Shown here: piece by piece, positions 30,629 through 35,847 of the stretch
How positions within the stretch are numbered: the stretch's first letter is position 1
Layout: each line of letters opens with the position of its first letter
DNA from: CAYLZO01 sp964387775
GTDB taxonomy: Bacteria > Chloroflexota > Anaerolineae > JAAYZQ01
Assembly: GCA_964387775.1 (NCBI GenBank)
Contig: CAYLZO010000017.1
Location: 1-37,719, forward strand
DNA length: 37,719 nucleotides
Direction: 5' to 3'
The notes under the pieces: model-generated
What the model was told of the DNA's origin: nothing
Seen by the model: only the letters and a program-made list of their open reading frames with translations
Database searches by the model: none
Made by a program: the position numbers and the translations under genes

Positions 30629-31267
30629 ATGCGAAATAGCTTGATTCCTATGGTCATCGAGACAACCGGACGTGGCGAGCGCGCCTACGACATCTATTCC
30701 CTATTGCTCAAGGAACGGATCGTGTTCCTCGGCACGCCGATCAACGACCAGGTCTCCAACCTCGTCGTGGCCCAGTTGCTCTTCCTAGACCGGGAGAACC
30801 CTGAGAAGGAGATTCAGCTCTATATCAACTCGCCCGGCGGCGAGATCTATCCCGGCCTGGCCATCTATGACACGATGCAGATGCTGCGGGCACCCGTTTC
30901 GACCATCGCCGTGGGCTGGACGGCCAGCCTGGGCACGGTGCTGCTGGCGGCCGGCCACAAGGGGCGGCGCTACGCGCTTCCCCACGCCACGATCCACATG
31001 CACCCGGCCGGCGGCGGCGCGCGGGGCTATGCGCCCGACGTCGAGATCCAGTACAAAGAGCTGAAGCGAATGCAGGACATGCTTCACAAGATCCTGTCCA
31101 AGCACACGGGGCAGGACGTGCAAAAGATCTCGGACGACTTTGACCGGGACTACTTTATGGATGCTTCGAGCGCGGTCGGTTACGGCATCATTGACGAAGT
31201 CCTGGCCGTCGGTGAAGAGGAAGAGAACGATAGTGAGGAAGAGAAGAACGAGTCGGATGGTGACTGA
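30629..31267 (+). CDS. clpP: ATP-dependent Clp protease proteolytic subunit
   Basis: A 212-residue serine protease forming the tetradecameric chamber that works with ClpX. The triad is complete with E. coli-like spacing: Ser100 (GWTASLGTVLLAAG), His125 (TIHMHPAGG) and Asp174 (FDRDYFMDA). Typical elements 'YINSPGGEIYPGLAIYDTMQ' and 'VGYGIIDEVL' are present. The surroundings of the catalytic residues deviate from the usual GQAASMG and IHQPxGG, as in divergent ClpP paralogues. The C-terminus ends in a very acidic stretch of about 17 residues. AGGAGG lies 7 nt before the ATG. It is 144 bp downstream of tig and 145 bp upstream of clpX. Confidence 0.96.
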   Translation: MRNSLIPMVIETTGRGERAYDIYSLLLKERIVFLGTPINDQVSNLVVAQLLFLDRENPEKEIQLYINSPGGEIYPGLAIYDTMQMLRAPVSTIAVGWTASLGTVLLAAGHKGRRYALPHATIHMHPAGGGARGYAPDVEIQYKELKRMQDMLHKILSKHTGQDVQKISDDFDRDYFMDASSAVGYGIIDEVLAVGEEEENDSEEEKNESDGD

Positions 31268-31412
31268 GAGGTGGGGGACGAGCCCCTGCCTCAGTGTCAT
31301 CACCGGTGAGTCATAAGGGCTAACCCACGAAATTCTCGTTTTTTGTGCAAGGATTTTGTGGACAAGGCGGTTCCTCTTTGGTTCCGGTCTATCCGGGTTA
31401 GGAGTGCCAGAC

Positions 31413-32717
31413 ATGGGACGGCGACAAGAAGTGGGCGCGCACTATTGCTCCTTCTGCCACAGGGATTACGAAGAAGTGGACCGGCTGATCTCCGGTCCCG
31501 ACGACGTCTATATCTGCGACGATTGCGTCTTGCTCTGCGTCGAGATCCTGGAAGAGGAAAAAGAGCAGGAGGCTCGGGAGCGCATCGAGGGCGGTCTTGG
31601 CCGGCTGCCCTCGCCTCACGAGATCTTTGAGAGGCTGGAAGAATACGTCGTCGGCCAGGAGCGGGCCAAGAAGGTGCTCTCGGTGGCGGTTTATAACCAC
31701 TACAAGCGGATCAAGGCCGGCGCGTCCGTCGACGACGTGGAGCTGCAAAAGAGCAACATCCTGCTCGTCGGCCCGACGGGCTGTGGCAAGACGCTGTTGG
31801 CCCAGACGCTGGCCCGCATCCTCGACGTGCCTTTTTCCATCGCCGACGCCACGGCCCTGACCGAAGCCGGCTACGTGGGCGAGGACGTGGAGACGATCCT
31901 GCTGGGCCTGCTCCAGGCCGCCGATTTCGACATCGAGCGGGCCGAAACGGGCATCATCTACATCGACGAGATCGACAAGACAGGCCGCAAGTCGGGCGAC
32001 AATCCCAGCATCACCCGCGACGTGTCGGGCGAGGGGGTGCAGCAGGCCCTGCTCAAGATCGTGGAGGGCGCCGAGATCAACGTGCCGCCCCACGGCGGGC
32101 GTAAACACCCCCAGCAGGAGTTCATCCAGATCGACACGACGAATATCCTCTTTATCTGCGGCGGCACCTTTGAGGGGCTGGACGAGATCGTCGCCGAGCG
32201 GGTCGGCGCTAAAGGGCCCATTGGCTTTGCCGCCGGCCGCGAGGGGCAGCGGCGCCGGGAGATGACGTCGGCCGAGCTGCTGCACGTGATCTCGCCCGAC
32301 GACCTGATGCGCTTTGGCCTCATCCCCGAGCTGGTCGGCCGCCTGCCGGTGGTCACCAGCGTCCAGCCGCTGGACATCGAAGCCATGATCGCCATCCTGA
32401 CCCGGCCCAAGAACGCCCTGGTCAAGCAGTTCGCACGCATGCTAGCCCTGGACGAGGTCGAGTTGGTCCTGACCGAAGACGCGTTGGAGGCCATCGCCGA
32501 GCAGGCCATGGGCCGCAAGACCGGCGCCCGCGGCCTGCGGACCATCCTCGAAGAGACGCTGCTGGACGTGATGTACGAGATTCCGTCCCGCGCCGACGTG
32601 GTCAAGTGCGTGATCAACGCCGATACGATCCGGCGCAAGGTGCGGCCTCTGTTGCTGACCCAAGCGGGCCAATCGGTGCCCTGGGAGGGCGAGGAGGCGC
32701 TGCGCGAGAGCGCGTGA
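31413..32717 (+). CDS. clpX: ATP-dependent Clp protease ATP-binding subunit ClpX
   Basis: A 434-residue AAA+ unfoldase that feeds substrates to ClpP. ATG at 31413 follows AGGAG at the correct distance and matches the family N-terminus; longer in-frame reading upstream is not needed. The C4 zinc-binding domain is Cys12, Cys15, Cys35, Cys38. Walker A GPTGCGKT is at 120-127, pore-1 loop GYVG at 153-156, Walker B IIYIDE at 181-186. The RKH pore element (GGRKHPQQEF), the ClpP-docking IGF loop (KGPIGFAAG) and sensor region 'LMRFGLIPELVGRLPV' are all present, followed by 'GARGLRTILEETLLDVMYEIPS'. Everything needed for a functional ClpXP is here. A strong terminator follows. Confidence 0.97.
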   Translation: MGRRQEVGAHYCSFCHRDYEEVDRLISGPDDVYICDDCVLLCVEILEEEKEQEARERIEGGLGRLPSPHEIFERLEEYVVGQERAKKVLSVAVYNHYKRIKAGASVDDVELQKSNILLVGPTGCGKTLLAQTLARILDVPFSIADATALTEAGYVGEDVETILLGLLQAADFDIERAETGIIYIDEIDKTGRKSGDNPSITRDVSGEGVQQALLKIVEGAEINVPPHGGRKHPQQEFIQIDTTNILFICGGTFEGLDEIVAERVGAKGPIGFAAGREGQRRREMTSAELLHVISPDDLMRFGLIPELVGRLPVVTSVQPLDIEAMIAILTRPKNALVKQFARMLALDEVELVLTEDALEAIAEQAMGRKTGARGLRTILEETLLDVMYEIPSRADVVKCVINADTIRRKVRPLLLTQAGQSVPWEGEEALRESA

Positions 32718-32751
32718 TGGGCGGGGTAGTCTTGCCCTGACAAAAATCCCG

Positions 32752-32787
32752 AATCCCCAAAGGTCTACCCGACCTTTGGGGATTTTT
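32752..32787. terminator. Strong bidirectional terminator between clpX and hypE
   Basis: AATCCCCAAAGGTC (32752-32765) pairs perfectly with GACCTTTGGGGATT (32771-32784) around a 5-nt loop, followed by TTTTT. On the other strand the same stem is followed a few bases later by a T5 run, so it can also stop the converging hyp transcript, though less ideally. Confidence 0.92.
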
Positions 32788-33165
32788 GCGTCTCAGCAGA
32801 TGCGGGGCAGTTGCTCGCCGACCAGCATGTCCACCACGCGGCGGGCGCCCAGCGCCGTGCACAAGACGACGCGCCCCGGATGCTCGGCGGTGACGCGGCC
32901 GATGAGGGCCGCCTCGCGGCCGTATTTGTGGGCGCGCAGGGCGGCCAGGGCCTGCTCCGCAGTCTCGGGCGCGACGATGGCCACCAGCTTGCCCTCGTTG
33001 GCCACGTAGAGCGGGTCGAGGCCCAGCAGCTCGCAGGCGCCGCGCACTGCCTCGCGCACCGGGACGGCCATCTCGTCGATCTCGATGCCAACGTCCGAGC
33101 GGGCGGCCAGCTCGTTGAGGGCCGTCGCCAGGCCGCCGCGCGTCGGATCGCGGAGGCAGTGGATG

Positions 33166-33231
33166 GGTCCCTTTCCCCCCTCACCCCTCTCTTCGGTCGC
33201 CTCCCCCAAGGGAGGGGAACAAGCGGCGCGC
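33166..33231. repeat. GC-rich palindromic (REP-like) insert inside hypE
   Basis: Between the codons for conserved 'SDCAP' and 'HCLRDPTRGG' the gene has about 20 nt more than E. coli HypE, and its content is unlike coding sequence: on the plus strand CCCCTCACCCCTCTCTTCGG is followed by CCTCCCCCAAGGGAGG, a CCTCCC/GGGAGG hairpin. The style matches intergenic REP-like repeats. The hypE frameshift coincides with it. Confidence 0.6.
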
Positions 33232-33683
33232 AATCGCTGACCAGGGGACTGTCGAACTGCAAGCCCTCGCGCTGGGTCATGATCGTCATCCCGTGGTCGC
33301 CGATGGTGCCGCTGAGCAGCACGGCGTCGCCGGGCCGGGCGCGGTCGCCGGCGATCTCGACGCCGGGCGGCACCAGGCCGATGCCGGCGGTGTTGACGAA
33401 CAGTTTGTCGGCGCTGCCCCGGTCGACGACCTTGGTGTCGCCGGCAACGATCAGCACGCCGGCCTGCCGGGCCGTGACCGCCATCGAGGCCACGATCCGC
33501 TCCAGCTCGGCCAGGGGCAGCCCCTCCTCCAGGATGAACCCGGCGCTGAGCCACAGCGGCCGGGCGCCGCTCATGCTCACGTCGTTGACCGTGCCGCAGA
33601 CGGCCAGCTTGCCGATGTCGCCGCCGGGGAAGGTGAGGGGGTGGACGACGTAGCTGTCGGTGGAGAAGGCGAGGCGGGGATTT

Positions 33684-33716
33684 GGGTATCGGGTATCGGG
33701 TATCCGGGAATCGGGG
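33684..33716. repeat. Heptanucleotide tandem repeat array in hypE
   Basis: Plus strand: GGGTATC three times (33684-33704, the last followed by an extra C), then GGGAATC (33706-33712) and GGGG. On the coding strand it encodes a 'PDSRIPDTRYP' stretch located between 'LDDSAIL' and 'LAFSTDSYVV', a place where HypE proteins normally have no such insert. The reading frame is kept. Confidence 0.85.
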
Positions 33717-33852
33717 AACTGGACAGCCAAAATGGCCGAATCGTCGAGGCGGAGGAGGGTGGGGTTGGCGAAATGGCGGGCGAACAGGGTCTCGACCAGG
33801 TCGTGGCTGAGTTTGCCGCCGGAGCCGTGGGCCAGGCGGATTACGTCGTCGC

Positions 33853-34980
33853 TCATAGTTCCTCTCGTGCAAACTGGTAGTAGGCGGCGCAGGAACCCTC
33901 GGCCGAGACCATGCAGGCGCCGACGGGATGCGCCGGGGTGCAGGCCGTGCCAAAGAGCGGGCACTCGGGCGGGGTGACGGTGCCGCGCAGCACGTCGCCG
34001 CACAGGCAGCCCCGGTGCTCACGGGTCGGGCCGGGGTCCACGTCAAAGCGCTGGGCGGCGTCAAAGCGGGCGAATTCGGGGCGCAGGCCCAGGCCGCTGG
34101 CGGGCACCCGGCCCAGGCCGCGCCAATCGGCGTCGCCCACCTGGAAGACGCGGTCCAGCACGCCCAGGGCGTGGGGATTGCCGCCGGGCGTCACGCTGCG
34201 GCTGTAGGGATTGGCCACCGCCGGCTGCCCGGCCTCGACCATGTCCACCAGGTCGGCCACGGCCTGGAGGATGTCGAGGGGCTCAAAGCCGGCTACGGCC
34301 ACCGGCACGCCGTACTCGCCGGGCAGAAAACGCCAGGCGTCGCTGCCGATGATGGTCGTCACGTGGCCGGGGCCGATGACGCCGTCCAATGCGAGATCCC
34401 CGGCGTCGAGGATGGCGCGGGTGGCCGGCGGCGTTAACTTGTGCAGGCTGAGGACGTAGAAATTCTCGACCTCGTCCTGCTCGGCCTGGAGGAGGGCGGC
34501 GGCGACGGTGGGCGCCGTCGTCTCGAACCCGACGCCGAGAAAGACGACGGGCCGCGCCGGGTTGTCGCGGGCGATCTGGAGGGCGTCCAGCGTCGAATAG
34601 ACCAGGCGCACGTCGGCGCCGGCGGCCTTGGCGTCTTGCAAGCTCTGGCGGCTGCCAGGCACGCGGACCATGTCGCCAAAGGTGGTCAGGATCAGGCCAG
34701 GCACCTGGGCCACCCCCTTGCGGGGATGCGTAGCTAGGGCGATGGCCCGGTCCAGGTCGGCGTTGTCGGTGACGCACACGGGGCAGCCCGGCCCCGAGCG
34801 CAGGTCGACGACGCCGGGCAGCAGCGCGCGCAGGCCGTAGCGCATCACGGCGTGGGTGTGGCCGCCGCAAAATTCCATCAGCCGCACGGGGCGTGTGGCG
34901 CGGGCCTCGATGCGGGCCAGGAGCTTGTGGGCCAGGGCCGGGTCGCGGAACTCGTCGATGTATTTCAAAAGATATCTCAT
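33853..34980 (-). CDS. hypD: Hydrogenase maturation protein HypD
   Basis: A 375-residue iron-sulfur protein that, with HypC, assembles the Fe(CN)2CO group of [NiFe] hydrogenase. Conserved elements: 'LMEFCGGHTHAVMRYGLRAL' , 'LRSGPGCPVCVT', 'ILTTFGDMVRVPGSRQSL', 'VFLGVGFETTAPTVA', 'VIGPGHVTTIIGSDAW', and the C-terminal cluster region with many cysteines (GCLCGDVLRG, CPLFGTACTPAHPVGACMVS, GSCAAYY). The start ATG at 34980 begins the usual 'MRYLLKYIDEFRDP'; the GAGG just before it is unusually close, and an in-frame TTG at 35010 is a possible alternative. Its stop overlaps hypE. Upstream lies a toxin-antitoxin pair that separates it from hypF. Confidence 0.96.
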   Translation of the reverse strand: MRYLLKYIDEFRDPALAHKLLARIEARATRPVRLMEFCGGHTHAVMRYGLRALLPGVVDLRSGPGCPVCVTDNADLDRAIALATHPRKGVAQVPGLILTTFGDMVRVPGSRQSLQDAKAAGADVRLVYSTLDALQIARDNPARPVVFLGVGFETTAPTVAAALLQAEQDEVENFYVLSLHKLTPPATRAILDAGDLALDGVIGPGHVTTIIGSDAWRFLPGEYGVPVAVAGFEPLDILQAVADLVDMVEAGQPAVANPYSRSVTPGGNPHALGVLDRVFQVGDADWRGLGRVPASGLGLRPEFARFDAAQRFDVDPGPTREHRGCLCGDVLRGTVTPPECPLFGTACTPAHPVGACMVSAEGSCAAYYQFAREEL

Positions 34981-34999
34981 CCTCGCTAGCAAACGCCAG

Positions 35000-35524
35000 T
35001 CACGTTTCAAGCACTTTCGACAAAAGACGTGCCACCAATGTCGGGCTGACCCAGATATCCTGTCGGTGGGTCATCTCATCGAAGTAGAGGCGCAGTTGGT
35101 CGACCTCTATGAATCCCTGCCGATAGGCCTCGATCAAGATACCCAAGGAACCCCGAACCGGCAATCCCCTGGTCCGGGCTATTTTGCGGCCGACGGCTTC
35201 ATCTATCAGTACGAGGCCTGCCTCCCTCTCGACTGCCAAGGCCAGCGTGTCGCGCTCGCCGCGATCCAAAGGAGCTTGGAGCAAGTCGTCGGGGATGGGT
35301 GCGCGGCTTGCGTCCACAGGGCTCCACTTGACCTGAGCCAAGAACAGTTGCAAGGTTCTGGCATCTTGGTAACCCTGGCGCAGTCCTTCGAGTACTACCT
35401 CGTCGTATACGGAGCGAGGAATCAGCACTTGTTCGTAAAGTTTTCGAAGGAGATGCAGCGCATTCAACTTGGCCAGCACCATGAGCGGGCCGGCATTGAT
35501 AACGACCGGTAGGGATCTGCTCAT
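35000..35524 (-). CDS. DUF3368 PIN-like protein, probable toxin of UPF0175/DUF3368 pair
   Basis: A 174-residue PIN-superfamily protein. 'VVINAGPLMVLAKLNALHLLRKL' at the N-terminus matches the DUF3368 pattern, where Asn rather than Asp at this position is common. 'VLIPRSVYDEVV', 'LDRGERDTLALAVE', 'GLVLIDEAVGRKIARTRGLPVRGSLGILIEAYRQG' complete the PIN-like fold. These proteins are usually found downstream of a UPF0175 protein and are regarded as likely RNase toxins. ATG at 35524 overlaps the UPF0175 stop (ATGA). Its end lies 20 bp before the hypD start. Activity in this case is unproven, but context and fold agree. Confidence 0.9.
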   Translation of the reverse strand: MSRSLPVVINAGPLMVLAKLNALHLLRKLYEQVLIPRSVYDEVVLEGLRQGYQDARTLQLFLAQVKWSPVDASRAPIPDDLLQAPLDRGERDTLALAVEREAGLVLIDEAVGRKIARTRGLPVRGSLGILIEAYRQGFIEVDQLRLYFDEMTHRQDIWVSPTLVARLLSKVLET

Positions 35525-35781
35525 TCCCCCAATTCCTCGCGTACGGTTTGCTCATCAAAGAGCGGCTCGATGCCCCGCGCCCGCGCTTCACGAATGAGAT
35601 CTCTTTTTGAGACGCCTGCCTGCTCGGCTGCGTGGCCCAGGGAACCGCTTCCGGCCTGGTAGATTTGTAGAGCCTGTCGAACCCGGAGTTGGTACAATCC
35701 AAGTTGGAAAATTTCTTGGACCTGTACTGTCTGATCCCAATCCCACTGTTCTGGAATCTCCACGGTAATGACTTTGCCCAT
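35521..35781 (-). CDS. UPF0175 family protein, probable antitoxin
   Basis: An 86-residue protein. The C-terminal half carries the UPF0175 signature: 'ALQIYQAGSGSLGHAAEQAG' followed by 'VSKRDLIREARARGIEPLFDE', a helix-turn-helix-like segment. The first 30 residues (KVITVEIPEQWDW) form beta-strand and linker. UPF0175 proteins are the DNA-binding antitoxin-like partners of DUF3368 PIN proteins. ATG at 35781 has AGGAAGAG upstream; a longer reading from 35799 lacks this. A promoter with good boxes precedes it (35819-35847), making the pair an independent transcription unit within the hyp cluster. Confidence 0.9.
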   Translation of the reverse strand: MGKVITVEIPEQWDWDQTVQVQEIFQLGLYQLRVRQALQIYQAGSGSLGHAAEQAGVSKRDLIREARARGIEPLFDEQTVREELGE

Positions 35782-35818
35782 CGTTCTCTTCCTTTCCACT
35801 CAGTCTGGTCTGGTATTC

Positions 35819-35847
35819 AGTATACTCGAAAACGGCGATTTGCTCAA
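35819..35847 (-). promoter_or_regulatory. Promoter of the UPF0175/DUF3368 pair (minus strand)
   Basis: On the minus strand TTGAGC (-35, plus 35842-35847, overlapping the hypF stop codon), 17-bp spacer, TATACT (-10, plus 35819-35824). The -10 lies in the palindrome CAGTATACTG-like context (AGTATACT), a possible operator. Confidence 0.75.

Larger units (their letters stand above)
32793..33856 (-). pseudogene. hypE: hypE, hydrogenase maturation protein (frameshifted)
   Basis: HypE dehydrates the thiocarboxamide on its C-terminal Cys to give the cyanide ligand of [NiFe] hydrogenase. The start (ATG at 33856) overlaps the hypD stop (ATGA). N-terminal part reads 'MSDDVIRLAHGSGGKLSHDL', 'FPGGDIGKLAVCGTVNDVSM', 'GDTKVVDRGSADKLFVNTAG' and 'LLSGTIGDHGMTI' up to 'SPLVSDCAPL'. 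After that the frame changes, and the remainder (HCLRDPTRGGLATALNELAA, LLGLDPLYVANEGKLVAIVA, ending GEQLPRIC with the essential Cys) is in another frame. The break lies in a GC-rich palindromic insert (about 33166-33231); adding one base to the six-C run at 33175-33180 would restore one open frame. A 7-nt repeat array also interrupts the N-terminal part in frame. Could be a genuine mutation or an assembly error. Confidence 0.88.

Noticed and set aside
31268..31412. Possible hairpins and a T6 run (around 31339-31344) between clpP and clpX, suggesting a terminator or attenuator
   Set aside because: The best stem is only four base pairs or contains bulges; not enough for a terminator call. clpP and clpX may still be joined in one transcript.
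35000..35524. Loss of the first catalytic Asp in the PIN-like protein (INAGPL) as evidence for an inactive toxin
   Set aside because: Asn at this position is usual in DUF3368 proteins as I know the family, so it is not a specific defect of this gene.
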